From the NCBI RefSeq assembly GCF_011064845.1, contig NZ_CP049015.1, positions 4,030,001 to 4,094,000 on the forward strand: a DNA stretch of 64,000 bases. Direction: 5' to 3'. A model generated the notes under the pieces. It was not told the DNA's origin and made no database searches. It was given only the letters and a program-made list of their open reading frames with translations. Made by a program: the position numbers and the translations under genes. This DNA comes from Citrobacter freundii ATCC 8090 = MTCC 1658 = NBRC 12681 (GTDB lineage: Bacteria > Pseudomonadota > Gammaproteobacteria > Enterobacterales > Enterobacteriaceae). Within the stretch, counting starts at the first letter, position 1; every line of letters starts with the position of its first letter. Shown here piece after piece: positions 35,744-51,120 of the stretch.

Positions 35744-37477
35744 CTAAAGTGGCCAGATATTGTCGATTATAATCTGCAAGCTGCGGTTGCCGCGAAACTC
35801 GTTAATATCCAGTTTGTAGGCAAGCTGAACTTCGCGCACGCCGTTGTCCGGCCAGCAGGTGGTATCGACATTAAACGCAATACCGTCCAGCAGCGGACCA
35901 CCGCCCACGGGCTCGACCATCACCTTCAGATGACGCTCACCGACCAGACGCTGCTGGAGCAAACGGAAATGCCCGTCAAACAGCGGTTCCGGGAACATTT
36001 GCCCCCACGGTCCGGCATCACGCAGCATTTGTGCGATCTCCATGGTCATCTCCGCCGCGCTCAGTGGGCCATCCGACACCACTTCACCTTGCAGTAAGGC
36101 AGGATCCAGCCACTCGGTTACCAGCTCGCCAAAACGCTGCTGGAAACGCTCAAACTGCGCCTCTTCAAGCGATAAACCCGCCGCCATGGCGTGACCGCCA
36201 AACTTGAGGATCATGCCCGGATAAAGGGTGTCCAGGCGCTCCAGCGCATCGCGCATGTGCAGCCCCTGAATCGAACGCCCGGATCCTTTGAGAGTACCGT
36301 CACCTGCCGGGGCAAACGCTATTACTGGGCGATGGAATCGCTCTTTAATACGCGATGCCAGAATCCCCACAACGCCCTGATGCCACTCAGGATGATACAT
36401 TGCCAGGCCGCCCGGTAGTGTATCGCTACTGCGTTCCAGCTTTTCACACAAAGTCAGTGCTTCGGCCTGCATACCCTGCTCGATCTCTTTGCGCGTCTGG
36501 TTGAGCGCATCAAGCTCATTGGCCAGCACACGCGCTTCGCCAATGTTGTCGCACAGCAACAGCGCCACACCAACGGACATATCGTCCAGACGGCCCGCCG
36601 CATTCAGCCGTGGCCCCAGGGCAAAACCTAAATCACTGGCTGCCAGCTTTAGGGGGTCGCGATTGGAAATCTCCAGCAGCGCTTTAATACCAGGGCGGCA
36701 CTTTCCGGCACGAATGCGGCTTAAGCCTTGCCACGTCAGAATACGGTTATTGGCATCCAGCGGGACCACGTCCGCCACCGTGCCAAGTGCAACCAGATCG
36801 AGCAAATCCGCCAGGTTCGGCGGTGCAATGCCGCTTTCATCAAACCAGCCTTTGTCACGCAGGAAAGTACGCAGCGCCAGCATCAGATAGAAGGCTACAC
36901 CAACGCCTGCCAGCGATTTCGACGGGAACTCACAGTCGGGCAGGTTAGGATTAATGATTGCCTCTGCGCCCGGCAGCGTATCCCCTGGCAGGTGGTGATC
37001 GGTCACAACGACCGGGATCCCCAACGTTCTGGCATGTTCGACACCCGCGTGAGACGAGATGCCGTTGTCTACGGTGACAATCAGCTGAGCGCCCCGGGCA
37101 TGGGCCTGATCAACGACTTCCGGGCTTAAACCATAACCGTCTTCAAAACGATTTGGCACCAGGTAGTCAACGTTACTGCAGCCCAACGCGCGCATCGCCA
37201 GGATGCTTAGCGCCGTGCTGGTCGCACCATCAGCGTCAAAATCGCCGACAACGATGATTCGGGTTCCTTCGCGAAAGGCGTTGTAGAGGATCTCAACCGC
37301 TTTTTCGACGCCGTTCAAATGCTGCCACGGCAGCATGCCTTTCACGCTACGCTCAATCTCCTGCGCGCTACGTACACCCCGGCTGGCGTATAAACGGCGC
37401 AGCAGTGGCGGCAAGTCTGCAGGTAGCTCGGCGGTCTCGTCGGCCTCACGCCGACGAAGTTGTATCTGTTGTTTCAC
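35744..37477 (-). CDS. recJ: Single-strand-specific 5'-3' exonuclease RecJ
   Basis: The 577-aa DHH-family nuclease acts in recombination and mismatch repair. Motifs VVGDFDADGATSTALS and VVTDHHLPGD are intact, as is the DHHA1 region (GGHAMAAGLSLEEAQF). It needs divalent metal and works with RecQ. It is in the recJ-dsbC-xerD order, 5 bp after dsbC. Confidence 0.97.
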   Translation of the reverse strand: MKQQIQLRRREADETAELPADLPPLLRRLYASRGVRSAQEIERSVKGMLPWQHLNGVEKAVEILYNAFREGTRIIVVGDFDADGATSTALSILAMRALGCSNVDYLVPNRFEDGYGLSPEVVDQAHARGAQLIVTVDNGISSHAGVEHARTLGIPVVVTDHHLPGDTLPGAEAIINPNLPDCEFPSKSLAGVGVAFYLMLALRTFLRDKGWFDESGIAPPNLADLLDLVALGTVADVVPLDANNRILTWQGLSRIRAGKCRPGIKALLEISNRDPLKLAASDLGFALGPRLNAAGRLDDMSVGVALLLCDNIGEARVLANELDALNQTRKEIEQGMQAEALTLCEKLERSSDTLPGGLAMYHPEWHQGVVGILASRIKERFHRPVIAFAPAGDGTLKGSGRSIQGLHMRDALERLDTLYPGMILKFGGHAMAAGLSLEEAQFERFQQRFGELVTEWLDPALLQGEVVSDGPLSAAEMTMEIAQMLRDAGPWGQMFPEPLFDGHFRLLQQRLVGERHLKVMVEPVGGGPLLDGIAFNVDTTCWPDNGVREVQLAYKLDINEFRGNRSLQIIIDNIWPL

Positions 37478-37482
37478 GCGAA

Positions 37483-38196
37483 TTATTTACCGCTGGTTTG
37501 TTTTGCATGTGCGTCGAGGAATTCTTTCATCTCTTTCGGGCCCTGATAGCCAGGTACGACATAGCCATTGCTCAGCACAATCGCCGGTGTACCGCTGACG
37601 CCAAACTGTACGCCCAGCGCATAGTGGTTAGCGATATCCACATCACAGGTCGCCGCTTTTACACCCTTGCCAGTCATCGCGTCGTCAAAGGCTTTGTTTT
37701 TGTCCTTAGCACACCAGATAGACTTCATGTCCTGCTCAGCCTGGCTGTCCAGCCCCTGACGTGGGAAGGCCAGATAACGTACGGTGATCCCCAACGCATT
37801 GTAATCTTTCATCTCTTCATGCAGCTTGTGGCAGTAACCACAAGTGATGTCGGTGAAAACGGTAATGACGTGTTTTTCCTGCGGCGCTTTGTAGATGATC
37901 ATCTCTTTTTCCAGCGCGTTCAGATGCTTCATCAGCAGTTGGTTGGTGACGTTCACCGGACTTGCGCCGCTCACGTCATACATCGGTCCCTGAATAATAT
38001 GTTTACCGTCTTCAGTTACGTACAGCACGCCGCTATTGGTTAGTACGGTTTTCATGCCCGCAACCGGAGCAGGTTGAATCTCGGTGCTCTGCACACCCAG
38101 CTTTGCTAATGACTGGCGAATTGCCGCGTCGTCTGCATGTACCATGCCGGAAAACGCCGTCGCCAGCAGGGTGAACATCATAAAACGTTTTTTCAT
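37483..38196 (-). CDS. dsbC: Thiol:disulphide isomerase DsbC
   Basis: This 237-aa periplasmic protein has signal peptide MKKRFMMFTLLATAFSGMVHA. An N-terminal dimerisation domain is followed by a thioredoxin fold with active site CGYC in FTDITCGYCHKLHEEM and cis-Pro in SGTPAIV. It shuffles wrong disulphides and is kept reduced by DsbD. It lies between xerD and recJ. Confidence 0.97.
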   Translation of the reverse strand: MKKRFMMFTLLATAFSGMVHADDAAIRQSLAKLGVQSTEIQPAPVAGMKTVLTNSGVLYVTEDGKHIIQGPMYDVSGASPVNVTNQLLMKHLNALEKEMIIYKAPQEKHVITVFTDITCGYCHKLHEEMKDYNALGITVRYLAFPRQGLDSQAEQDMKSIWCAKDKNKAFDDAMTGKGVKAATCDVDIANHYALGVQFGVSGTPAIVLSNGYVVPGYQGPKEMKEFLDAHAKQTSGK

Positions 38197-38224
38197 AGCC
38201 TATCCTATCCTGTCCTGTCAGCAC

Positions 38225-39121
38225 TCACGCTCGCGGGTGATGCTGTTGATGTAGTTGCCGCAAGCGCTCCGTTGCGACATGAGTATAAATTTGCGTTGTC
38301 GAGAGATCGCTATGCCCCAGTAGCATCTGCACCACGCGCAGATCTGCGCCATGGTTGAGCAGATGCGTGGCAAATGCGTGCCGCAGGACGTGCGGTGACA
38401 GCTTTTCGCTGTCGATTCCCGCCAACACAGCATAGTGTTTGATACGATGCCAGAAGGTCTGACGGGTCATCTGTTGCGCCCGCTGACTAGGAAACAGCAC
38501 ATCAATCGATACGCCGTTGAGCAACCATGGACGCCCATGCTCCAGGTATGTTTCCAGCCAGTACACTGCCTCCTCTCCCAACGGGACAAGGCGCTCTTTG
38601 TTACCTTTACCGATCACCCGTACCACGCCCTGACGCAGGCTGACGTCACTCATCGTCAGTCCTACCAGTTCAGACACGCGCAGGCCCGTTGCATACAACA
38701 CTTCCAGCATGGCTTTGTCGCGTAGCTCCAGCGGTTGATCGATAAGCGGCGCCTGCAGCAGTCGTTCTACCTGCGCTTCGCTGAGATCTTTGGGCAGACG
38801 CTGCGGAAGTTTAGGTGATGCAAGCGAGGCGCTGGGGTCATCTTCGCGATATTTTTCGCGGTACAGATGCTGAAAAAAACGTCGCGTCGCACTGAGCAAA
38901 CGTGCAGAACTGGTGGCTTTATACCCTCCATCCATCCGCTCAGCCAGCAAGGCTTGCAGATCATCACTTTGCGCGGTCGCAAGCGAAGCGCCGCGGTGAT
39001 GTAACCATTCCACAAGCATGGTCAGATCGCGACGATACGCACTTAATGTGTTTTCCGCCAGATTTCGTTCCAGCCACAGGGCATCAAGAAACTGCTCGAT
39101 GCGCGCCAGATCCTGTTCCAC
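38225..39121 (-). CDS. xerD: Tyrosine recombinase XerD
   Basis: The 298-aa recombinase acts with XerC and FtsK at dif to resolve chromosome dimers. Catalytic residues are seen in YATGLRVSELVGL (Arg), IGKGNKERLVP (Lys), SPHVLRHAFATHLLNHGADL (HxxR), LLGHSD (His) and IYTHV (Tyr). Length and order match E. coli. Some integrative elements use XerC/D, but those here carry their own enzymes. Confidence 0.98.
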   Translation of the reverse strand: MEQDLARIEQFLDALWLERNLAENTLSAYRRDLTMLVEWLHHRGASLATAQSDDLQALLAERMDGGYKATSSARLLSATRRFFQHLYREKYREDDPSASLASPKLPQRLPKDLSEAQVERLLQAPLIDQPLELRDKAMLEVLYATGLRVSELVGLTMSDVSLRQGVVRVIGKGNKERLVPLGEEAVYWLETYLEHGRPWLLNGVSIDVLFPSQRAQQMTRQTFWHRIKHYAVLAGIDSEKLSPHVLRHAFATHLLNHGADLRVVQMLLGHSDLSTTQIYTHVATERLRQLHQQHHPRA

Positions 39122-39234
39122 TCGCGCCCCTTATTCCACTCTCATTTTTGATGCATTATGCCTCATTGTGCCGGGATTGCGGCGATTCTGTTACACTACC
39201 CGCAACGCTACAGCAGAATTGAGATGTTTACGTC

Positions 39235-39756
39235 ATGAACATGGGTCTTTTTTACGGTTCCAGCACCTGCTACACCGAAATGGCAGCAGAAAAAATCCGC
39301 GATATCCTGGGTCCCGAACTGGTGACACTGCACAACCTCAAAGACGATTGCCCGACCCTAATGGAGCAGTATGACGTGCTCATTTTGGGCATCCCAACCT
39401 GGGATTTCGGTGAAATTCAGGAGGACTGGGAAGCTGTCTGGGAGCAACTGGACGACCTCAACCTGGAAGGAAAGATTGTCGCACTTTACGGTATGGGCGA
39501 TCAGTTGGGATACGGTGAATGGTTCCTGGATGCACTGGGTATGTTGCACGATAAACTGATCACCAAAGGTGTAAAGTTTGTCGGCTACTGGCCCACCGAA
39601 GGCTACGAATTCACCAGCGATAAACCCGTCATTGCCGATGGACAGCTGTTTGTTGGTTTGGCGCTGGATGAAACGAACCAGTACGATCTCAGCGATGAAC
39701 GCATTCAGGCCTGGTGCGAGCAAATTCTTGGCGAAATGGCCGAGCACTGGTCCTGA
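39235..39756 (+). CDS. fldB: Flavodoxin 2
   Basis: This 173-aa flavodoxin binds FMN through the phosphate loop [14 protein letters not shown] and the aromatic loops around [13 protein letters not shown] and [10 protein letters not shown]. It is a low-potential electron carrier in the cytoplasm, part of the SoxRS response in E. coli. It is divergent from xerD and convergent with cptA. Confidence 0.96.
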   Translation: MNMGLFYGSSTCYTEMAAEKIRDILGPELVTLHNLKDDCPTLMEQYDVLILGIPTWDFGEIQEDWEAVWEQLDDLNLEGKIVALYGMGDQLGYGEWFLDALGMLHDKLITKGVKFVGYWPTEGYEFTSDKPVIADGQLFVGLALDETNQYDLSDERIQAWCEQILGEMAEHWS

Positions 39757-39767
39757 ATTTCTGCCGA

Positions 39768-39798
39768 CTGACGGCTAAGGTCGCAACCTTACCGTCAG
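39768..39798. terminator. Bidirectional terminator-like hairpin between fldB and cptA
   Basis: Stem CTGACGG-TAAGGT/ACCTTA-CCGTCAG, with one unpaired C, spans the gap between convergent genes. There is no strong T-run. Confidence 0.6.
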
Positions 39799-39800
39799 TA

Positions 39801-40491
<691 letters not shown>

Positions 40492-40711
40492 CTATTGTAA
40501 CGTGTTTTTCCCGCTCTTTTACGGGAATATCAGTAAACTGAAGCTCGCTCGCTAAATAAAACCTTATTAAGCCAAAGGATTCACCATTTTTTGATGTTTC
40601 CTCGCAAAGCTCAATATATGGCACAAATAGCCTGTTTAAACCGCTTGCAATGGGCCATAGCTCTTTTACCATTAGTCATTATCACTGCGTTAAGCAAATC
40701 AGGACATTATT

Positions 40712-41692
40712 ATGGCTTTTACATCTTTTCCTCCTCGCCAGCCTTTCGCGTCAACGCGTTTGCCTCTGACGCTAATGACGCTCGATGACTGGGCGCTCGC
40801 CACCATCACCGGTGTCGACAGTGAGAAGTATATTCAGGGTCAGGTCACAGCGGATGTCAGCCAGATGACCGAGAATCAGCACCTGTTAGCTGCACATTGT
40901 GACGCCAAAGGTAAAATGTGGAGCAACCTGCGTCTGTTCCGACAGGGTGACGGTTTTGCATGGCTTGAGCGCCGTAGCCTGCGTGATGCGCAGCTCACCG
41001 AGCTGAAAAAATACGCGGTCTTCTCGAAGGTGGCGATTGCCCCGGATGACGAGCGTGTCCTGCTGGGCGTAGCGGGATTCCAGGCACGTGCAGCGCTGGC
41101 CAATCTCTTTAGCGAATTACCGAACAGTGATAAGCAGGTCATTACCGAAGGTGCCTCCACGGTATTGTGGTTCGAACACCCTGCTGAACGTTTTCTGCTG
41201 ATCGTTGATGCCACCACAGCAGAAACCTTGGTTGAAAAGCTGCGTGGCGAAGCAGAGTTAAATAACAGCCAGCAGTGGCTGGCGCTGGATATCGAAGCGG
41301 GTATCCCCGTTATTGATACAGCCAACAGTGCACAGTTTATTCCACAGGCTACCAATCTGCAGGCTCTGGGTGGGATCAGCTTTAAAAAAGGCTGCTACAC
41401 CGGTCAGGAAATGGTTGCTCGTGCAAAATTCCGCGGAGCCAATAAACGCGCCATGTGGACTTTGGCGGGTGCCGCCGGTCGAGTACCGGAAGCTGGCGAA
41501 GACCTTGAATTAAAAATGGGCGAGAACTGGCGTCGTACCGGTACCGTACTTGCCGCAGTAAAACTGGCCGATGGTCAGGTACTGGTGCAGGTTGTGATGA
41601 ATAACGACATGGAGGCCGACAGCGTGTTCCGCGTTCGTGACGACGCAAAAACGCTGCAAATCGTACCGCTGCCGTATTCGCTGGAAGAGTAA
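40712..41692 (+). CDS. ygfZ: tRNA-modifying / folate-binding Fe-S repair protein YgfZ
   Basis: This 326-aa protein of the GcvT fold has the signature [17 protein letters not shown] with the key Cys. It binds folate and supports Fe-S enzymes such as MiaB. It is divergent from sdhE, as in E. coli. Confidence 0.96.
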   Translation: MAFTSFPPRQPFASTRLPLTLMTLDDWALATITGVDSEKYIQGQVTADVSQMTENQHLLAAHCDAKGKMWSNLRLFRQGDGFAWLERRSLRDAQLTELKKYAVFSKVAIAPDDERVLLGVAGFQARAALANLFSELPNSDKQVITEGASTVLWFEHPAERFLLIVDATTAETLVEKLRGEAELNNSQQWLALDIEAGIPVIDTANSAQFIPQATNLQALGGISFKKGCYTGQEMVARAKFRGANKRAMWTLAGAAGRVPEAGEDLELKMGENWRRTGTVLAAVKLADGQVLVQVVMNNDMEADSVFRVRDDAKTLQIVPLPYSLEE

Positions 41693-41700
41693 ATGAATAA

Positions 41701-41779
41701 TGCCTGATTGCGATGCGTCTATCAGGCATGCTGGCTTTTGTTTTGTAGGCCGGATAAGGCGCTAGCCTCCATCCGGCGT
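41701..41779. repeat. REP-type palindromes after ygfZ
   Basis: Two palindromic units, TGCCTGATTGCGATGCG with ATCAGGCA and GTAGGCCGGATAAGGCG with CATCCGGC, lie between convergent ygfZ and trhA. Confidence 0.85.
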
Positions 41780-41785
41780 CAATGA

Positions 41786-42448
<663 letters not shown>

Positions 42449-42607
42449 TTACTCCCCAGAAACGAACACTTTCGTTATTGCGCCTCTAGCGTAACTGAGA
42501 ATGGTTCCAGTGAACACCTGTTAGCTAAAATAAATATCACATTAATATTAATCCTTTAAAATCATTGTGTTGAAAGTGATTTTTCAACTAACAGATGTTT
42601 CTTTAAA

Positions 42608-43700
<1,093 letters not shown>

Positions 43701-43814
43701 AAAAACAATCTGTTTTTTTGATGTAACAAATCACATTTACGCTATTTTGTTATATCGTGACATTTATCTTTCCTTTGTTAGACTCAAAATCAGATTGTAT
43801 TAATTTGAGACTGA

Positions 43815-45254
<1,440 letters not shown>

Positions 45255-45345
45255 TTTTTTGCCGGATGGCGGCGTAAACGCCTTATCCAGCCTACAGGTT
45301 ATACTCCCGTAGGCTGGATAAACGCAGCGCTATCCGGCAATTAAA
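45255..45345. repeat. REP/BIME after bglA
   Basis: Inverted pair GCCGGATGGCGGCGTAAACG with CTTATCCAGCCTAC, then GTAGGCTGGATAAACGC with GCTATCCGGC. It lies between convergent bglA and ygfF. Confidence 0.85.
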
Positions 45346-45348
45346 TCC

Positions 45349-46092
45349 CTACTTCCCGCCTGCCAGTTCCAGAAAACTGCCCGTTACGTAAGATGCCTTC
45401 TCGCTCAACAGCCAGGTAATTGCCTGCGCGACTTCTTCCGGCTGCCCGCCACGCTGCATAGGCAACATAGATTTCACGCGTTCGACTCTTCCCGGCTCGC
45501 CGCCTGATGCGTGCATTTCAGTGTAGATAAGACCTGGTCGCACGCAGTTTACGCGGATCCCTTGCGCCGCAACCTCCAGCGCCAGGCCGGTGGTGAGCGT
45601 GTCCACAGCGCCTTTCGAGGCCGCGTAATCAACATATTCGAATGGCGCACCAAGCCGCGATGCCGCCGAAGAGACATTTACAATCGATCCACCCTGACCG
45701 CCGTGCTTGAACGACATGCGCTTTACCGCTTCCCGACAGCACAGAAAATAGCCGGTAACGTTGGTTGCCAGTACGCGATTAATTCTTTCGGCGGTTAAGT
45801 TTTCGACCGTGCTTTGCTCAAACAAGATCCCGGCATTATTCACCAGGGCAGTCAGCTGCTCGCCTTCACGGTCAATAGACTCAAACATTGCCACCACCTG
45901 GCTTTCATCACTGATATCCGCACGCAAAGCAAATGCTTTGCCGCCTGCAGCGACGATGTTGTTCACCACCTCGGTTGCCGCACGAATATTGTGATGAAAA
46001 TTCACGGCGACCGTGTAACCCTCTTGCGCCAGTTGCAGCGCGGTTGCTCGACCAATGCCACGACTGCCGCCCGTCACCAATGCTATAGCCAT
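45349..46092 (-). CDS. ygfF: Short-chain dehydrogenase YgfF
   Basis: This 247-aa SDR has the NAD(P) motif TGGSRGIGRATALQ, the NNAG motif (LVNNAGILFEQ) and the catalytic Ser-Tyr-Lys in VSSAASRLGAPFEYVDYAASK. The substrate is unknown. The start at 46092 (MAIALVTGG) is supported by family alignment; the frame to 46152 runs through the gcv terminator. Confidence 0.93.
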   Translation of the reverse strand: MAIALVTGGSRGIGRATALQLAQEGYTVAVNFHHNIRAATEVVNNIVAAGGKAFALRADISDESQVVAMFESIDREGEQLTALVNNAGILFEQSTVENLTAERINRVLATNVTGYFLCCREAVKRMSFKHGGQGGSIVNVSSAASRLGAPFEYVDYAASKGAVDTLTTGLALEVAAQGIRVNCVRPGLIYTEMHASGGEPGRVERVKSMLPMQRGGQPEEVAQAITWLLSEKASYVTGSFLELAGGK

Positions 46093-46104
46093 AACGTTTC
46101 TCCT

Positions 46105-46131
46105 AAAAAATAAAGGCGCCGAAGCGCCTTT
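46105..46131 (-). terminator. Terminator of the gcvTHP operon
   Basis: Stem AAAGGCGC/GCGCCTTT with TTCG loop (46112-46131) is followed on the minus strand by a T-rich tract. It lies 23 bp after the gcvP stop. Confidence 0.92.
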
Positions 46132-46153
46132 AAAAGATAGTTGAATCAGCAAA

Positions 46154-49027
46154 TTACTGATATTCGCTCATCGGTACACAGGAGCAGAACAGGTTACGGT
46201 CACCGTAAACGTCATCAAGGCGTTTCACGGTTGGCCAGTATTTGTTCGCCACACCCGCCGGGAAGACGGCGATTTCGCGGCTATAACCGTGATTCCACTC
46301 CATGACCAGCTCGTTTTGCGTGTGCGGTGAGTTAACCAGCGGGTTATCTTCCAGTGACCATTCACCGGCTTTCACGCGATCGATCTCAGCGCGGATTGCC
46401 AGCATCGCATTGATAAAGCGATCCAGTTCCACTTTGCTTTCAGATTCAGTCGGTTCAACCATCAGGGTACCCGCGACCGGGAATGACATAGTCGGCGCAT
46501 GGAAACCGTAATCGATTAGGCGCTTGGCAATATCCAGTTCGCTGATGCCGGTCTCTTCTTTCAGTGGGCGAATGTCGAGAATACATTCATGCGCCACGCG
46601 ACCATCGCGACCGGTATACAGTACCGGATAAGCATCTTTCAGACGGCTGGCAATGTAGTTAGCGTTAAGAATCGCCACCTGGCTTGCCTGCTTCAGACCT
46701 TCTGCGCCCATCATACGGATGTACATCCAGCTGATTGGCAGAATGGATGCGCTACCGAACGGCGCCGCAGAAACTGCGCCCTGACGGGTCAGCATCCCTT
46801 CAATCTGCACTACGCTGTGGCCCGGTACAAACGGCGACAGATGTGATTTCACGCCGATCGGTCCCATACCTGGGCCGCCGCCGCCGTGCGGAATGCAGAA
46901 TGTTTTATGCAGGTTGAGGTGCGAGACATCTGCGCCAATAAAGCCCGGCGTGGTGATCCCAACCTGAGCGTTCATGTTCGCGCCATCCAGGTAAACCTGG
47001 CCGCCGAACTGGTGCACAACGTCGCACACTTCACGGATCGTTTCTTCATAAACGCCGTGGGTGGATGGGTAGGTCACCATAATGCAAGAAAGGTTGTCGG
47101 CATGTTGTTCTGCTTTTGCTCGCAGATCGTCCAGGTCGATGTTGCCGTTCTTATCACAGGCGACAACCACTACCTGCATACCCGCCATCTGTGCAGACGC
47201 CGGGTTGGTACCGTGGGCAGAAGCCGGGATCAAGCAGATATCGCGATGACCTTCGTTACGGCTTTCGTGATAATGACGAATCGCCAGCAGACCCGCATAC
47301 TCGCCCTGCGCGCCGGAGTTCGGCTGCATGCAGACGGCATCATAACCGGTCAGTTTTACCAGCCACTCGGAAAGCTGGCCGATCATCTGGTGATAACCTT
47401 CAGCCTGCTCTGGCGGGCAGAACGGATGCAGCTCAGCGAATTCAGGCCAGGTGATAGGGATCATCTCGGCAGCGGCGTTGAGCTTCATGGTGCAGGAACC
47501 CAGCGGGATCATTGCCTGATTCAGCGCCAGATCTTTACGCTCCAGTGAGTGCATGTAGCGCATCATCTCGGTTTCGCTGTGATAGCGATTGAACACCGGA
47601 TGGCTGAGGATCGCATCGTCACGCAGCATGCTTTCCTGAATAGAACGGCTGTCGAGCGCCACGTCTTTATCCAGCGTATCGATGTTCAGAGCGTGACTGT
47701 CGCCCAGCAGTACATTGAACAACTGCACCACGTTTTCACGGGTGGTGGTTTCATCGAGCGTAATACCTACCGCGTTATGGATATCGCTACGCAGGTTGAT
47801 TTCTGCCGCTTCGGCACGCGCCAGCACTGCGGCCTTATCGGCTACTTCAACGCACAGGGTGTCGAAGTAATGCGCATGACGCAGCTTCAATCCTTTCTGT
47901 TGCAGACCGGCTGCCAGGATATCAGTCAGGCGGTGGATGCGATTAGCAATGCGTTTCAGGCCAACCGGACCATGATAAACGGCATACAGGCTGGCGATGT
48001 TGGCCAGCAGGACCTGCGAGGTACAAATGTTGGAGTTCGCTTTCTCGCGGCGGATATGCTGCTCACGAGTCTGCATCGCCATGCGCAGTGCTGTATTGCC
48101 CGCCGCATCTTTGGAGACGCCGATAATACGGCCTGGCATGGAGCGTTTGAATTCGTCTTTAGCGGCGAAGAATGCCGCGTGTGGGCCACCGTAACCCATC
48201 GGTACGCCGAAGCGTTGTGCAGAACCGAAAACGATATCCGCGCCCTGTTTGCCCGGAGCAGTCAGCAGTACCAGCGCCATAAAGTCGGCAGCGACACTGA
48301 CCACAACTTTACGGGATTTCAGCTCGGTAATCAGTTTGCTGTAGTCATGCACTTCACCGGTGGTGCCAACCTGCTGCAACAGCACGCCAAACACATCCTG
48401 GTGATCCAGTGCTTTCGCCGCGTCATCAACAATCACGTCAAAACCAAAGGTTTCCGCACGGGTGCGCACAACATCCAGCGTTTGCGGATGGACATCAGCG
48501 GCCACAAAGAAGCGGTTGGCGTTTTTCAGTTTACTGACGCGTTTTGCCATCGCCATCGCTTCAGCCGCCGCGGTGGCTTCATCCAGCAGAGAGGCGGAGG
48601 CCATGTCCAGACCGGTCAGATCCAGCGTCACCTGCTGGAAGTTGAGCAGCGCTTCCAGGCGCCCCTGAGAAACTTCTGGCTGATACGGCGTATACGCAGT
48701 GTACCAACCCGGGTTTTCCAGCATGTTGCGCAGGATAACCGGTGGCAACTGCACGGCGGTGTAGCCCATGCCAATGTAGGACGTGAAGCGCTTGTTACGC
48801 CCAGCGATGGCTTTTAATTCAGCCAGCGCAGCGTATTCGGTCGCCGCCTCGCCGACCTGCGGCGGGGTTGCGAGCTGAATGTCTTTCGGCACAATCTGGC
48901 CGATCAGCGCGTTTAACGACTCGGCGCCAACCGCATTCAGCATCTCTTGCTGCTGCGCGGCGTCCGGTCCGATGTGGCGTTCAATGAAAGCGCCGCTGTT
49001 TTCAAGCTGGCTTAACGTCTGTGTCAT
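46154..49027 (-). CDS. gcvP: Glycine dehydrogenase (decarboxylating), P protein
   Basis: The 957-aa PLP enzyme decarboxylates glycine and passes the aminomethyl group to lipoyl-GcvH. The PLP Lys is in [20 protein letters not shown]. The N-terminal half is the related inactive domain. It is the last gene of gcvTHP, 131 bp after gcvH with a REP element in between. Confidence 0.98.
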   Translation of the reverse strand: MTQTLSQLENSGAFIERHIGPDAAQQQEMLNAVGAESLNALIGQIVPKDIQLATPPQVGEAATEYAALAELKAIAGRNKRFTSYIGMGYTAVQLPPVILRNMLENPGWYTAYTPYQPEVSQGRLEALLNFQQVTLDLTGLDMASASLLDEATAAAEAMAMAKRVSKLKNANRFFVAADVHPQTLDVVRTRAETFGFDVIVDDAAKALDHQDVFGVLLQQVGTTGEVHDYSKLITELKSRKVVVSVAADFMALVLLTAPGKQGADIVFGSAQRFGVPMGYGGPHAAFFAAKDEFKRSMPGRIIGVSKDAAGNTALRMAMQTREQHIRREKANSNICTSQVLLANIASLYAVYHGPVGLKRIANRIHRLTDILAAGLQQKGLKLRHAHYFDTLCVEVADKAAVLARAEAAEINLRSDIHNAVGITLDETTTRENVVQLFNVLLGDSHALNIDTLDKDVALDSRSIQESMLRDDAILSHPVFNRYHSETEMMRYMHSLERKDLALNQAMIPLGSCTMKLNAAAEMIPITWPEFAELHPFCPPEQAEGYHQMIGQLSEWLVKLTGYDAVCMQPNSGAQGEYAGLLAIRHYHESRNEGHRDICLIPASAHGTNPASAQMAGMQVVVVACDKNGNIDLDDLRAKAEQHADNLSCIMVTYPSTHGVYEETIREVCDVVHQFGGQVYLDGANMNAQVGITTPGFIGADVSHLNLHKTFCIPHGGGGPGMGPIGVKSHLSPFVPGHSVVQIEGMLTRQGAVSAAPFGSASILPISWMYIRMMGAEGLKQASQVAILNANYIASRLKDAYPVLYTGRDGRVAHECILDIRPLKEETGISELDIAKRLIDYGFHAPTMSFPVAGTLMVEPTESESKVELDRFINAMLAIRAEIDRVKAGEWSLEDNPLVNSPHTQNELVMEWNHGYSREIAVFPAGVANKYWPTVKRLDDVYGDRNLFCSCVPMSEYQ

Positions 49028-49118
49028 GGGCGATGGTTCCTGAAACGTGCAGTGAATCGTGATTGTCTCTGTCTACGAGCCCGGCAGCGCTAGCGCTTAC
49101 CGGGTCTACGCATGCTTT

Positions 49119-49148
49119 GTAGGCCGGATAAGCGCAGCGCCATCCGGC
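49119..49148. repeat. REP element between gcvH and gcvP
   Basis: GTAGGCCGGATAAGCGC pairs with GCGCCATCCGGC. It may lower downstream expression or protect mRNA ends within the operon. Confidence 0.85.
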
Positions 49149-49158
49149 AAAAGCGTAT

Positions 49159-49548
49159 TTACTCGTCTTCTAACAATGCTTCATATGCGGCCGCATCCAG
49201 CAGCGATTCAATTTCGCTTTCATCGCTGGCTTTGATTTTGAAAATCCAGCCGCCCGCATACGGCTCGCTGTTGACCAGTTCCGGGGAGTCGCTGAGCGCG
49301 TCGTTAACCGCCACAATCTCACCACCTACTGGCGCATAGATATCGGATGCCGCTTTTACGGACTCCGCAACGGCGCAGTCATCGCCCGCGCTGACGGTTG
49401 CGCCAACTTCAGGCAGGTCAACGAAAACCATGTCACCTAACAGCTCCTGAGCGTGTTCGGTGATACCAACGGTGTAAGAGCCGTCAGCTTCTTTGCGCAG
49501 CCATTCGTGTTCTTTGCTGTATTTCAGTTCTGCAGGTACGTTGCTCAT
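49159..49548 (-). CDS. gcvH: Glycine cleavage system H protein
   Basis: This 129-aa lipoyl carrier has the modified Lys in [19 protein letters not shown]. It shuttles the aminomethyl intermediate between P, T and L proteins. The start at 49548 (MSNVPAEL) matches E. coli; 25 bp after gcvT. Confidence 0.98.
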   Translation of the reverse strand: MSNVPAELKYSKEHEWLRKEADGSYTVGITEHAQELLGDMVFVDLPEVGATVSAGDDCAVAESVKAASDIYAPVGGEIVAVNDALSDSPELVNSEPYAGGWIFKIKASDESEIESLLDAAAYEALLEDE

Positions 49549-49573
49549 CAATCAATCTCCAAAAAAGGATGAA

Positions 49574-50668
49574 TTACGCGACGGCTTTGCCGTTACGCAC
49601 AAAAACAGGTTTAGTCACTTTTACCGGCATTTCGCGGTTACGGATCTGCACGATCGCAGTTTCGCCGATACCCGCAGGGACACGCGCCAACGCGATGCTG
49701 TAACCAAGAGTTGGGGAGAATGTCCCGCTGGTGATAATGCCTTCCTGCTGGTTGCCGGAAGCATCGGTGAAGCGCACCGGCAGTTCATTACGCAGCACGC
49801 CTTTCTCGGTCATCACCAGCCCGACCAGTTGTTCGTGGCCTTTTTCACGCTGCATTTCCAACGCTTCACGACCGATAAAGTCGCGGTCAGCCGGTTCCCA
49901 TGCGATGGTCCAGCCCATGTTGGCCGCCAGCGGAGAAATGCCTTCGTCCATCTCCTGACCGTACAGGTTCATACCGGCTTCCAGACGCAGCGTGTCACGT
50001 GCGCCGAGACCGCAGGGTTTGACACCAGCCTGTACCAGCGCACGCCAGAAATCTGCCGCTTTTTCATTCGGCATGGCAATTTCATAGCCTGCTTCGCCGG
50101 TATAACCGGTGGTTGCGATAAACAAGTCGCCCGCCTGAACGCCGAAGAACGGCTTCATGCCTGCTACCGCCTGACGCTGCTCGTCAGTAAACAACGTAGC
50201 TGCTTTTTCCTGTGCGTTTGGACCCTGTACCGCAATCAGCGACAGGTCGTCACGAACGGTGATGTCGATGGCGTAAGGTTCAGCGTGTTGGGTAATCCAG
50301 GAGAGGTCTTTTTCGCGGGTGGCGGAGTTTACAACGAGGCGGAAGAAGTCTTCAGTGAAGTAGTAGACAATCAGGTCATCTATCACGCCGCCCGAAGCGT
50401 TAAGCATACCGGAGTAGAGGGCTTTACCCGTCTTCGTTAGCTTTGCGACGTCGTTTGCCAGCAGATAACGCAAGAACTCCCGGGTGCGGCTACCGCGCAG
50501 GTCGACGATGGTCATATGCGACACATCAAACATTCCGGCATCGGTGCGAACAGCATGGTGTTCATCGAGCTGAGAACCGTAATGCAGTGGCATCATCCAG
50601 CCATGGAAATCGACCATGCGCGCGCCACATAGCGTGTGTTGTTCGTACAAAGGAGTCTGTTGAGCCAT
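49574..50668 (-). CDS. gcvT: Aminomethyltransferase, T protein
   Basis: The 364-aa enzyme moves the methylene group to tetrahydrofolate and frees ammonia. The folate-binding Asp region is in [13 protein letters not shown], and [15 protein letters not shown] is conserved. It is first in gcvTHP. Confidence 0.98.
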   Translation of the reverse strand: MAQQTPLYEQHTLCGARMVDFHGWMMPLHYGSQLDEHHAVRTDAGMFDVSHMTIVDLRGSRTREFLRYLLANDVAKLTKTGKALYSGMLNASGGVIDDLIVYYFTEDFFRLVVNSATREKDLSWITQHAEPYAIDITVRDDLSLIAVQGPNAQEKAATLFTDEQRQAVAGMKPFFGVQAGDLFIATTGYTGEAGYEIAMPNEKAADFWRALVQAGVKPCGLGARDTLRLEAGMNLYGQEMDEGISPLAANMGWTIAWEPADRDFIGREALEMQREKGHEQLVGLVMTEKGVLRNELPVRFTDASGNQQEGIITSGTFSPTLGYSIALARVPAGIGETAIVQIRNREMPVKVTKPVFVRNGKAVA

Positions 50669-51120
50669 CTTTTCCTCGTTGAATAAGCGGGGCTATCAAC
50701 TCTTTCGCGGTGAAATTATCGCCACGAAACCCAGCACCGCAGCCGCTCCAGGGGCTACGACGCAAACGTTCTCTTTGTCCTGAACTTACCACCGAAACAG
50801 ACGCTAAACCATAAGTCAAAATTAACCATCACATTAGCTTATGGCGAAAAACAGCCTGATCGCCAACAGAATAAAACTCCATGTATGTAGTAATAAACCA
50901 GAATAACAAACAAAGATAAGCGCAAACTTACAGCACCAATCCACATTAAATGTGGAAAAAATGTCAAAAATGGCGTTATGAAAAAAACGTGATATTAAAA
51001 AAACTAATGCGAAAAAAGGCGTGGAATTAGATTATTTCAAATGAGAGAAGCACCCCGGCGCACAGGCCGGGAGAGGAAAGTGTGACGGGTCTCAAACTCT
51101 TAAGATTGTCCTTACGGACA
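50669..51120. promoter_or_regulatory. gcv promoter region and ubiI 3' flank
   Basis: About 450 bp without a gene. The AT-rich part at 50820-51040 fits the long gcvT control region that in E. coli is bound by GcvA, Lrp and PurR/Crp; exact sites are not assigned. The palindrome CCCGGC-GCACAG-GCCGGG (about 51055-51072) and a TGTCC/GGACA hairpin at about 51106-51119 lie after ubiI and may end its transcript. Confidence 0.6.
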